Part shown: positions 16,813 to 23,896 of the stretch, one piece after another
Layout: each line of letters starts with the position of its first letter
Numbering within the stretch: the first letter of the stretch is position 1
Origin: Streptomyces angustmyceticus
GTDB taxonomy: Bacteria; Actinomycetota; Actinomycetes; Streptomycetales; Streptomycetaceae
Direction of reading: 5' to 3'
Assembly (NCBI RefSeq): GCF_019933235.1
Contig: NZ_CP082945.1
Location: 2,418,001 to 2,482,000 of the forward strand
Length of the DNA stretch: 64,000 nucleotides
Translations under genes and position numbers: made by a program
The notes under the pieces: model-generated
Told to the model about the DNA's origin: nothing
Databases searched by the model: none
What the model saw: only the letters and a program-made list of their open reading frames with translations

Positions 16813-17441
16813 CCACCGCGCGCACCGAGGACGCCCGCCCCTCCTCCGCCGGGCCGCTGCGCCTCGTCGAGGACCGCACCGCCGGCCCCACGACGGTGGA
16901 CGTCACCGGCTACGTACGGGCGATGTCGGCCCACTGCCCGTACCTCGCGCCGTCCGTGGAGGGCGGTCTGACGCACTGGACGGTGTACGAGGCGGCCGGG
17001 GACGCGCCGGAGGTCGAGGAGGCGGTGTTCGAGGCGGGGGTGCGCGGCGCGGAGTGGCTCAGGACGCAGGCGGACCGCCGGCGCGGTGCGCTGCTGTGCG
17101 AGAACATCGCGGTCCGCGGCGCCGGCCGGGAGGTGCTGGCGTGGCCGCACTGGGCGCTGAAGAACCTCTACGCCCCGGTCGGTGTGATGTTCGGGAAGTT
17201 CCCGGTGGGCGAGCAGATGGCCGACCACCGCGGCCGCGTCGTCCCCGAGCCGCCGCTCTCGTTCCTGGTCGTCCGGTTCGTCGTACGGGCCCGCGACCCG
17301 CTCTTCCTGAGCCGCACCCCGGACCTCGCCGAGACGGTGGCGGTCGCGGCGGACGACGGGCGGGACGTCTTCGCCGGGCTCCCCCGCGACTGGAGGAACG
17401 TCAAGCTGTGGGCGCGGGAGCGCCTGCCGAAGCGGCCGTAG
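16809..17441 (+). CDS. resE: DUF6875-like protein, candidate lasso tailoring factor (ResE-like)
   Basis: 210-residue protein with no signal peptide, translated by overlap with B2. Its layout matches what I remember of the DUF6875 family: an early Cys-Pro-Tyr (43-45), a central GVMFGKFP (125-132), then PPLSFLVVRFVV and DPLFLSRTPDL. No cofactor motif is obvious (no HxD dyad, no Rossmann glycine loop, no CxxC). From memory, the RES-701-3/-4 cluster of S. caniferus includes ResE, a protein without known domains proposed to convert the C-terminal Trp to 7-hydroxy-Trp. This gene has the right position and character. Both the identity with ResE and the hydroxylation role are inference; the operon membership is seen. 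Confidence 0.75.
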   Translation: MTTARTEDARPSSAGPLRLVEDRTAGPTTVDVTGYVRAMSAHCPYLAPSVEGGLTHWTVYEAAGDAPEVEEAVFEAGVRGAEWLRTQADRRRGALLCENIAVRGAGREVLAWPHWALKNLYAPVGVMFGKFPVGEQMADHRGRVVPEPPLSFLVVRFVVRARDPLFLSRTPDLAETVAVAADDGRDVFAGLPRDWRNVKLWARERLPKRP

Positions 17442-17614
17442 CGCCGCCGCGGCGGCACCGCCCCTGACCGGGAGCGGACGTGGCCGGTTCCGGCGCGCGG
17501 CGGCTGTTCCCGCGGGTGCGCCGCCCCGGAAAGATCATGTTGCAGGGGGGCCGGGGAGACGCCTGACACGTCGCCCCGGGCTCCGAAGATGATCTTTTCG
17601 GAGGAAGCACAGCC
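17442..17614 (+). promoter_or_regulatory. Gap between lasso operon and ArgG-like gene
   Basis: 173 bp that separates the coupled lasso operon from the ligase gene. It begins with GC-rich dyads after the ResE-like stop (GCCGCCGCGGCGGC), which may end the lasso transcript, and finishes with the structured leader described at 17530-17597. It is likely to hold a promoter for the second gene set, but no convincing -35/-10 is visible. Confidence 0.4.
17530..17597 (+). promoter_or_regulatory. Structured 5' leader or operator of ArgG-like gene
   Basis: Nested dyads immediately before the ribosome site. The outer arms AAAGATCAT (17530-17538) and ATGATCTTT (17589-17597) are perfectly complementary. 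Inside is a hairpin of CCGGGG (17551-17556) with CCCCGG (17574-17579), one A/G mismatch, then GACG with CGTC and a seven-base loop. The GGAGG ribosome site starts three bases after the outer arm. It could be a regulatory RNA or a two-site operator; it matches no riboswitch class I know. Confidence 0.5.
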
Positions 17615-18826
17615 ATGGCACCACCGCCCATCCGCTCGTTCTCGCAGCTCGACCTGCTCGACCCCGCCCGCCCCGTGGTGACGCTCTTCAGCGGCGGCCT
17701 CGACAGCTCGTACCTGCTCCTCAAGCTGCGGGAGCGGGGCATCCGCGACGTGCACGCCGTCAGCGTCGACATCGGCGAGGACGAGTCCACCGGCTACAAA
17801 CGCCAGGTGGCCCAGGCGCTCGGCGCCGAGCTGCATGTGCTGGACAAACGCGAGGAGTTCGCCGACCGGTACGTGGCCAAGGCCATCGCCGCGCAGGCCG
17901 TCTACCTCGGCATCCACCCGGTGAGCTCCACCCTCAGCCGCCCGCTGATCGCCCGGGCGGCCGTGGAGCTGGCCGGCCGGCTCGGTGCCCAGGCCGTCCT
18001 GCACACCGCCAACCGCTCGCAGAACACCCTGCGCCGCCTCAACGGCGCGCTGGAGCTGCTCGGTTACGACGGCCCCTACGGCAGCCCGTACGACCTCAGC
18101 CCCGTCGACCGGGACCGCAAGCACGAGGAGCTGGCGGCGGCCGGCGTCGATCTGCTCGTCGGCCGGCTGGTCAGCGGCGACTCCAACCTGTGGTGCCGGG
18201 AGTTCGAGTCCGGCATCCTCGACGACCCCGAGGACCACGCGGTCCCCGAGGAGATGTACCGCTGGAGCACGGTCCGCGCGGACACCGCGCCGAGCAGGCT
18301 CACCGTCACCTTCGAGGCGGGCCTGCCGGTCGCCGTGGACGGCCGGCCGCTGCCGCTGACCGGATTGATCGCCGAGCTCAACGAGCGGGCCGGCGCCTAC
18401 GGCCTGGGCCGCTACTCCGGGCTGGAGCACCTGGACCACGGGGAGAAGGTGCTCGAAATCCGGGAGATGCCCGCCGCGTCGCTGCTCCTGCGGTCCTACC
18501 GGCACGTCGAGAGCGCCTGCCTCGGCGCCGAGCTGATCCGGGAGAAGCAGCAGCTGGAGCAGATCTGGGTCCGCGAGGCCCTGGAAGGGCGCTGGTTCGG
18601 TGAACTGCGCCTCGCCACCCAGCACTTCATCGACGCCTGCGCGGCCCGCACCAGCGGCGCGGTGACCTGGGAGCTGCGGCCGGGCGGCGCGGAGACCCGC
18701 GCCATCACCGCACCGCGCCCCCGCTACCTGCGCGACCGCGAGGGATGGGAGGCGCGCGCCATCGCCCTGGAGGCCGCCGCGCACACCCCGGTCCCGGCCC
18801 CCGCCGCCGCGCCCGTCCTCGTCTGA
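17615..18826 (+). CDS. Argininosuccinate synthase-like ATP-dependent ligase
   Basis: 403-residue homologue of ArgG, which joins citrulline to aspartate using ATP with AMP and pyrophosphate release. The ATP pyrophosphatase loop SGGLDSS is at residues 26-32. Other ArgG landmarks are SRPLIARA, DSNLWCREFESGILDDPED and, late, GRYSGLE. The amino-acid pocket differs: the ArgG signature TGKGNDQVRFE is replaced by a stretch around NRSQNTLRRLN (133-143), keeping Asn and Arg but losing the Thr and Asp that hold aspartate, and YETPGGT reads REMPAAS. It is therefore unlikely to be housekeeping ArgG and should join different partners. Strong GGAGG site. It lies 38 bp upstream of the dioxygenase on the same strand, suggesting one pathway. 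Confidence 0.85.
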   Translation: MAPPPIRSFSQLDLLDPARPVVTLFSGGLDSSYLLLKLRERGIRDVHAVSVDIGEDESTGYKRQVAQALGAELHVLDKREEFADRYVAKAIAAQAVYLGIHPVSSTLSRPLIARAAVELAGRLGAQAVLHTANRSQNTLRRLNGALELLGYDGPYGSPYDLSPVDRDRKHEELAAAGVDLLVGRLVSGDSNLWCREFESGILDDPEDHAVPEEMYRWSTVRADTAPSRLTVTFEAGLPVAVDGRPLPLTGLIAELNERAGAYGLGRYSGLEHLDHGEKVLEIREMPAASLLLRSYRHVESACLGAELIREKQQLEQIWVREALEGRWFGELRLATQHFIDACAARTSGAVTWELRPGGAETRAITAPRPRYLRDREGWEARAIALEAAAHTPVPAPAAAPVLV

Positions 18827-18864
18827 GCCCACCACCCGCGCACACGCACAGGAGCAACCGCACG

Positions 18865-19605
18865 GTGAACAACCGCACTTCCGCCCCGCTCGCCCCCACC
18901 GCCCCCGCTTCCGCCGTCCGCGCGCTGGCCGGCCCCGGCGGCCACCTCATGCCGGCGCGGGAACTGTCCGCGCTGCTGGGCGTGGGCCCGGCCGACTGGG
19001 CCCGCTTCGGCGCCCATTGGGACGCGCTCACCCTGGACACGCACATGGCCGACGGCGGCACCTACCGCTTCCGCCGCTACGGCCAGTTCGACGTGGACGC
19101 CGCGACGGGCACCCTCACCCGGCTGCCGCACGCGCCGTACCTCCAGGAGAGCACCATCAACCCGCTCAACGGCGGCGTCGAGCGGCACTTCGACCCGCTG
19201 ACGGACGAGTTCGCGGCCGACCCCCTGCTGCGTGCGCTGCTGCTCGCCATGGCCGCCGTGTTCACCGCCGTCGACGACACCACCGACTGGAACGTCAAGC
19301 TGCACCCGTACCGGATCACGGCGGGCGACGACCAGACCGGACAGCCCGCGCCCGAGGGCCGGCACCGCGACGGGGTCACCTTCATCACCTCGCTCATGAT
19401 CAACCGGGTCAATGTGGCGGGCGGGGAGAGCGCCGTGTTCACCGACTCCGGCGAGGAGTTGCTCACCACCACTCTCACCGACCCCGGCGACCTGCTGCTC
19501 GGGGACGACCGCCGCACCCTGCACTCCGTCACCCCGCTGCACCCGCTGGACGCGACGGCTCCGGCGCACCGGGATGTCCTGGTGGTCGCCTTCACCGCCC
19601 GCTGA
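18865..19605 (+). CDS. 2OG-Fe(II) dioxygenase, isoleucine 4-hydroxylase (IDO) type
   Basis: 246-residue non-haem iron enzyme of the 2OG-Fe dioxygenase family that includes L-isoleucine 4-hydroxylase and related free-amino-acid hydroxylases. Iron ligands are His167 and Asp169 (RHRDG) and His220 (LHSVTP), with Arg236 placed to bind 2-oxoglutarate. The GTG at 18865 is chosen for the GGAG ten bases upstream; open frame before it overlaps the ligase gene. Its neighbours are the ArgG-like ligase (same operon) and an EamA exporter after a terminator-like hairpin. In Bacillus thuringiensis, as I recall, the isoleucine hydroxylase gene is paired with an RhtA/EamA exporter, so free-amino-acid hydroxylation is the best guess. 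A lasso-tailoring role cannot be excluded. Confidence 0.85.
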   Translation: MNNRTSAPLAPTAPASAVRALAGPGGHLMPARELSALLGVGPADWARFGAHWDALTLDTHMADGGTYRFRRYGQFDVDAATGTLTRLPHAPYLQESTINPLNGGVERHFDPLTDEFAADPLLRALLLAMAAVFTAVDDTTDWNVKLHPYRITAGDDQTGQPAPEGRHRDGVTFITSLMINRVNVAGGESAVFTDSGEELLTTTLTDPGDLLLGDDRRTLHSVTPLHPLDATAPAHRDVLVVAFTAR

Positions 19606-19617
19606 CCGGCCCGCCAC

Positions 19618-19661
19618 GCCGGGCCCCGGCACACCGCGATCATGGTGTGCCGGGGCCCGGC
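19618..19661 (+). terminator. 18-bp perfect hairpin after dioxygenase
   Basis: GCCGGGCCCCGGCACACC, an eight-base loop, then its exact complement, 12 bp after the dioxygenase stop. There is no T-run, common for Streptomyces terminators. It would separate or attenuate expression of the downstream exporter. Confidence 0.75.
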
Positions 19662-19708
19662 GGCCTCCCCGTCGCACGGCCGCACTCGTCGAACAAGGAC
19701 CCACCGCC

Positions 19709-20785
19709 ATGCCCCCTCTGCCCTCCCGCACCGCACGCCCCGGGAACCGGCCCCTCTGGCTCATCGATGTGCCGGTCGTGCTGGTGGCCGTCGTCTGGGG
19801 CTCCAGTTACCTGGCCGCCAAGGAACTGGCCACCACGGCCACCGTCATCGCCCTGCTCCTGCTGCGGTTCCTGGTGGCCACGCCGGTGATGGCCCTGGTC
19901 GCGGGCCGCGGGCTCACCCGGCTGAGCGTCCGGGAGACCGGCGCGGGCCTGGTGCTGGGCATGCTCCTGTCGGGCGTCCTGGTGCTGGAGACCTTCGGGG
20001 TGGTGCACACCTCGGCGACGAACGCGGGCCTCATCATCAGCCTGACCATGATCTTCACGCCGCTCGCGGAGGCCGTGGCCACCCGCACCCGCCCCACCGG
20101 GGCGTTCCTGGGCGCGGCGGCCCTGTCCGTGGCCGGTGTGGCCCTGCTGACCCAGGGGTCGGGGTTCACCGCCCCGTCGTCCGGCGATCTCCTGATGCTG
20201 CTGGCGGCCGTCGCCCGCACCGTGCACGTCATGGCCATGAGCCGGATGAAGTCGCTGCGTACGACGGACTCCGGCGCGCTGACCGTCGTCCAGTTCACCG
20301 GCGCCATCGCCGTCTTCGCGCTCGCGTCGCCCTTCGCCGCCGCCTCCCCGCTCGACGTGGCGGCCGCCTACTCGGCGCAGCAGTGGACCGCGCTCCTCTA
20401 CCTGGCGCTGATGTGCACGCTCTTCGCCTTCTTCGTCCAGATGTGGGCGGTGCGCCGTACCTCCCCGTCCCGTGTGAGCCTGCTGCTGGGCACCGAGCCG
20501 CTCTGGGCGGCCGTGATCGGCGTCGCCGCCGGCGGGGACCGGCCCGGCCTGCTCGGCGCGGCCGGGGCGGTCCTGGTCCTCATCGGTACGACATGGGGAC
20601 GGCAGGCGGCGGCACCGGGAGCCGTGACGGAGGGGGACGGGCCGGCTGCTTCCGGGGAGGACGAGCCGGTCGCGGCGCCGGAGGGCGGGTCCGCCGGGGC
20701 GGAAGGCGGGTCCACCGGGAGGAAAGACGGGTCCGCCGCGGCGGAGGGCGGACCGGCCCCGGCCCAACAGGCCGGTGCGGCCTGA
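19709..20785 (+). CDS. EamA/DMT family exporter with repeat tail
   Basis: 358-residue inner-membrane protein with ten predicted helices in two EamA repeats, the drug/metabolite transporter fold of amino-acid exporters such as RhtA and YdeD. It opens with a short basic segment and the helix-1 motif VVLVAVVWGSSYLAAKEL. The last 60 residues form a hydrophilic cytoplasmic tail containing four copies of a seven-residue Glu-Gly-Gly-Ser-type repeat, not typical of the family. Start ATG 19709 with AAGGA upstream. Position after the hydroxylase suggests export of the product, by analogy with the hydroxylase/RhtA pair of Bacillus. It is convergent with the LuxR regulator. Confidence 0.88.
   Translation: MPPLPSRTARPGNRPLWLIDVPVVLVAVVWGSSYLAAKELATTATVIALLLLRFLVATPVMALVAGRGLTRLSVRETGAGLVLGMLLSGVLVLETFGVVHTSATNAGLIISLTMIFTPLAEAVATRTRPTGAFLGAAALSVAGVALLTQGSGFTAPSSGDLLMLLAAVARTVHVMAMSRMKSLRTTDSGALTVVQFTGAIAVFALASPFAAASPLDVAAAYSAQQWTALLYLALMCTLFAFFVQMWAVRRTSPSRVSLLLGTEPLWAAVIGVAAGGDRPGLLGAAGAVLVLIGTTWGRQAAAPGAVTEGDGPAASGEDEPVAAPEGGSAGAEGGSTGRKDGSAAAEGGPAPAQQAGAA
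20681..20764 (+). repeat. Four 21-bp tandem repeats in exporter tail
   Basis: Four adjacent 21-bp units encode EGGSAGA, EGGSTGR, KDGSAAA and EGGPAPA at residues 325-352. The divergence between units shows an older duplication under coding constraint. A length-variable tail is likely between strains. Confidence 0.7.
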
Positions 20786-20819
20786 CGGGAGACGCCGGGC
20801 GCCAAGGGGAGCTCCCTAG

Positions 20820-21851
20820 CTAGGCCACCACTCCCCCGAGCTCGACCCGGGAGAGCAGCCCCCGCTCGACGGCCATCATGCCCGCCTGGAACCTGCTGTC
20901 CGCCCCGAGCTTGGTCAGCAGCGGGGTGATGGTCCGCCGGAGGGTGCGGTCGGAGACCCCGAGGTTGCGGGCGATGGCGCTGTCCTTGAGGCCGGCGGCG
21001 AACATCCGCAGGACCATCTCCTCGCGCTCGGTCAGCGCCGCCCGGCACGCCACCTGCCGGGACTCGTCCGCCCCGGCGTCGGCCAGCCGCTCCGCGTACA
21101 CCCAGCAGTGCTCGAAGACCTGCCGCAGCAGGGCGCACATCGCGACGCCGTGGATCTCCAGCGCCGTCACCTCGTCGCTGTCCGAGCTCAGGGTGACGAG
21201 CGCCTGCGCGTCGTCGACCAGGGTGAGCCGGAACGGCAGCGTCATCGCCAGCCGCACCCGGGCGCCCGCGCGCCGCAGTCCGCTCAGGTGCGCCTGGCCC
21301 GCCGGGTTGTCGGGGGTCGAGTGCAGATAGAGGGCGCGCAGCGACACCCCGCGGGCGAGGACCTGGCCGCTGCGGCGGGCGGCCTCGCCCCAGCGTTCCG
21401 GGGCGGCCGAGTCGTTCGGGCGCAGCGCGAGGATCTCGCGGCGCGCCGCGGCCGCCATGGCGTCCAGGCTCTCCGCGATCCGCTGCTGCCCCACCAGTAC
21501 CTCCACCCGGGCGTGCTGCGGGGCGCCGGAGGACCGGAAGGCGGGCAGGCTGTCGGCCAGGGCGCCGAAGGCGGCGCGCAGCGAGCGCAGTCCGACGAGC
21601 CGGTCCGCCGTCGTCTGTTCGGCGGTGTCCAGCAGCAGCGCGAACGCGGTCTCCGGTGACACCGGGACGGGCAGCGCCCCGTCGCCGGACGGCCGCACCA
21701 GCCCCATGGCCGCGAGGTAGCGCAGGACCTCCTGGAACTGACGGCTCGTCATACCGAGTTTGTCGGCGGCCCGCCCGGGCGGGCAGTCGCCGTCCAGCAG
21801 AAGTAAGTTGAAGACCTCGTCGGCACGGTCGGGACCCGGACGCGAACGCAT
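20820..21851 (-). CDS. LuxR-family regulator with N-terminal winged helix (TTA codon)
   Basis: 343-residue transcription factor: an N-terminal winged-helix-like region (residues 8-55), a middle TrmB/PLD-like sensing region, and a C-terminal LuxR helix-turn-helix (LTEREEMVLRMFAAGLKDSAIARNLGVSDRTLRR, in two parts). The ATG at 21851 follows GGAGGTGTC, a better site than the upstream ATG at 21878. Codon 16 is TTA, the rare leucine codon read by the bldA tRNA, so translation should be delayed until development. It faces the exporter gene convergently with 34 bp between stops and is the natural candidate to control the ligase/dioxygenase/exporter set. A palindrome CCTAGCTAGG overlaps its stop. Confidence 0.88.
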   Translation of the reverse strand: MRSRPGPDRADEVFNLLLLDGDCPPGRAADKLGMTSRQFQEVLRYLAAMGLVRPSGDGALPVPVSPETAFALLLDTAEQTTADRLVGLRSLRAAFGALADSLPAFRSSGAPQHARVEVLVGQQRIAESLDAMAAAARREILALRPNDSAAPERWGEAARRSGQVLARGVSLRALYLHSTPDNPAGQAHLSGLRRAGARVRLAMTLPFRLTLVDDAQALVTLSSDSDEVTALEIHGVAMCALLRQVFEHCWVYAERLADAGADESRQVACRAALTEREEMVLRMFAAGLKDSAIARNLGVSDRTLRRTITPLLTKLGADSRFQAGMMAVERGLLSRVELGGVVA

Positions 21852-22183
21852 GACACCTCCACGAAAAGTGTGTGTCACGGCGTCATCGGCGTGGGTGGCG
21901 AGTACCCGGTCCGCCTCTCCGGAGGGCCCGGACCGAGTTGCAGGGATGTTAGGCGGAGGTCACCTCCACTGTCCACGCCCGGTCTCTCATCGTGGACCGC
22001 ACCCACCTCACCGGCCGCGCGGGCCCGCCCCAGGGCACCACCCCGCCCAACTCCCCCTTGTGCCGCACCCCTTGACCGCCCTATTGGTCTGAACCATTCT
22101 GTGCCCAGGAGCGGTGGCCACCGTCTTGCTGCAGTCCTCCCCGCGTTCTCCCCGTGTTCCCCCCTTCGGCACTGGAGACAGCC
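21852..22183. other. Divergent promoter region of LuxR regulator and chitinase
   Basis: 332 bp between two divergent starts. The chitinase side carries a dre-like box within a plausible promoter (22072-22100). The regulator side shows only its ribosome site. No small gene is convincing here. Confidence 0.55.
22072..22100 (+). promoter_or_regulatory. Chitinase promoter with DasR-like (dre) box
   Basis: A -35-like TTGACC at 22072-22077, a 17-bp spacer and a weak -10 CATTCT at 22095-22100. The 16-bp box ATTGGTCTGAACCATT (22083-22098) lies across the spacer and -10 and matches the DasR consensus ACTGGTCTAGACCAGT at 12 of 16 positions. DasR is the GntR-type regulator of chitin and GlcNAc use; such boxes overlie chitinase promoters in Streptomyces. 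Confidence 0.7.
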
Positions 22184-23896
22184 ATGCCTCGCACCGCATC
22201 CCCCCGGCCGGCCCGCCGCAGCCGCCTGTTCGCGGCGGCGCTGACGGCGCTCGCCGCCGCGGCGGCCACCCTGTCCGGTTCCACCCCGGCCGCCGCGGCC
22301 GATGTCAACGCCGCCCGCAACGCGGGCTACGAATCCGGCCTGAGCGACTGGACCTGTTCGGCGGGCAGTGGCAGCGCCGTCGGCTCCCCCGTCCACAGCG
22401 GCACCGGCGCCCTGAAGGCCACCCCCACCGCCTCCGACAACGCCACCTGTTCCCAGACCGTCGCCGTCGTGCCCGGCGCGACCTACCGGCTCAGCGCGTA
22501 CGTCCAGGGCTCCTACGTCTACCTGGGCGCCTCCGGAACCGGCACCACGGACGCCGCCACCTGGACACCGTCCACCACCGGCTGGCAGCAGCTCAGCACC
22601 ACCTTCACCACCGGCCCCACGACCACGTCCGTCACGGTCCACACCCACGGCTGGTACGGACAACCCGCCTACTTCGCCGACGACTTCAGCGTCCTCGGTC
22701 CCGACGCCGGGGGCGGCACCGACCCCGGACCCGAGGTCCCCGCCGTGCCCGGCGGCCTCGCCGCCGGCACGGTGACCCCGTCCTCCGTGGCCCTGTCCTG
22801 GAACCCGGTCCCCGGCGCCACCGGCTACACGGTCTACCGCGACGGCACCAAGTACCAGGCGGTGGGCGGCACATCGGCGACGGTCTCGGGCCTGTCCCCC
22901 GCCACCGCGTACCGCTTCCAGGTCACGGCCACCAACGCGGCCGGCGAATCGGCCCGCTCATCGGAGATCACGGCCACCACCGCCCGCTCGGGGGACGGCG
23001 GCCACCCCGCCGTCCCGGCGCACGCGGTCACCGGCTACTGGCAGAACTTCGACAACGGCGCGACGGTCCAGAAGCTCGGCGACGTCCCCGGCCAGTACGA
23101 CATCATCGCGGTCGCCTTCGCCGACGCCACCACCACGCCCGGCGCCGTCACCTTCACCCTCGACTCGGCCGGCCTCGGCGGCTACACCGTCGACCAGTTC
23201 AAGGCCGACATCAAGGCCAAGCAGGCGGCCGGGAAGTCGGTGGTCCTCTCCGTCGGCGGCGAACGGGGCACGGTCTCCGTCAACGACGCCGCCTCGGCCG
23301 CCAACTTCGCCACCAGCCTCTACTCCCTCATGCGGCAGTACGGCTTCGACGGCGTCGACATCGACCTCGAAAACGGCCTCGACCCGACCTACATGAGCCA
23401 GGCCCTGCGCTCGCTCTCCCAGAAGGCGGGCGGCGACCTCGTCCTCACCATGGCGCCGCAGACCCTCGACATGCAGTCCACCTCCAGCGGCTACTTCCGG
23501 ACCGCGCTGAACGTGAAGGACATCCTCACCGTCGTCAACACGCAGTACTACAACAGCGGTTCGATGCTCGGCTGCGACGGCAAGGTCTACTCCCAGGGCA
23601 CCGTCGACTTCCTCACCGCGCCGGCCTGCATCCAGCTCGAAGGCGGCCTCGCCCCCTCCCAGGTAGGACTGGGCCTGCCCGCCTCCCCCCGGGCCGCGGG
23701 CAGCGGCTACGTCGCCCCGGGCGTCGTCAACGCCGCCCTGGACTGCCTCACCAAGGGCACCGGCTGCGGCTCCTTCAAGCCCGCCCGGACCTACCCGGGC
23801 CTGCGGGGCGCGATGACCTGGTCGACCAACTGGGACGCGGCGAGCGGCAACGCCTGGTCCGGCGCGGTCGGGCCGCACGTTCACGGCCTGCCGTAA
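22184..23896 (+). CDS. Secreted GH18 chitinase with CBM and fibronectin type III domains
   Basis: 570-residue secreted enzyme that cleaves beta-1,4 bonds of chitin. An N-terminal Sec-type signal (basic start, hydrophobic core, AAAAADV region) is followed by a carbohydrate-binding beta-sandwich (about 40-185), a fibronectin type III domain (about 195-280) and a GH18 barrel. The catalytic DxxDxDxE reads DGVDIDLE at residues 389-396, with Glu396 the acid. This is the usual Streptomyces exo/endochitinase design. GGAG precedes the ATG. A DasR-like box overlies the promoter, implying induction by chitin breakdown products. The 3' end overlaps the convergent ATPase gene by 16 bp. Confidence 0.95.
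   Translation: MPRTASPRPARRSRLFAAALTALAAAAATLSGSTPAAAADVNAARNAGYESGLSDWTCSAGSGSAVGSPVHSGTGALKATPTASDNATCSQTVAVVPGATYRLSAYVQGSYVYLGASGTGTTDAATWTPSTTGWQQLSTTFTTGPTTTSVTVHTHGWYGQPAYFADDFSVLGPDAGGGTDPGPEVPAVPGGLAAGTVTPSSVALSWNPVPGATGYTVYRDGTKYQAVGGTSATVSGLSPATAYRFQVTATNAAGESARSSEITATTARSGDGGHPAVPAHAVTGYWQNFDNGATVQKLGDVPGQYDIIAVAFADATTTPGAVTFTLDSAGLGGYTVDQFKADIKAKQAAGKSVVLSVGGERGTVSVNDAASAANFATSLYSLMRQYGFDGVDIDLENGLDPTYMSQALRSLSQKAGGDLVLTMAPQTLDMQSTSSGYFRTALNVKDILTVVNTQYYNSGSMLGCDGKVYSQGTVDFLTAPACIQLEGGLAPSQVGLGLPASPRAAGSGYVAPGVVNAALDCLTKGTGCGSFKPARTYPGLRGAMTWSTNWDAASGNAWSGAVGPHVHGLP

Noticed and set aside
17615..18826. Housekeeping argininosuccinate synthase argG
   Set aside because: The substrate-binding signature is altered and there is no argH or other arginine gene nearby.
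18865..19605. 2OG dioxygenase as the lasso Trp hydroxylase
   Set aside because: Its family acts on free aliphatic amino acids at sp3 carbons; it is separated from the lasso operon by a structured gap and lies next to the ligase. Not excluded, but less likely than the coupled DUF6875-like protein.
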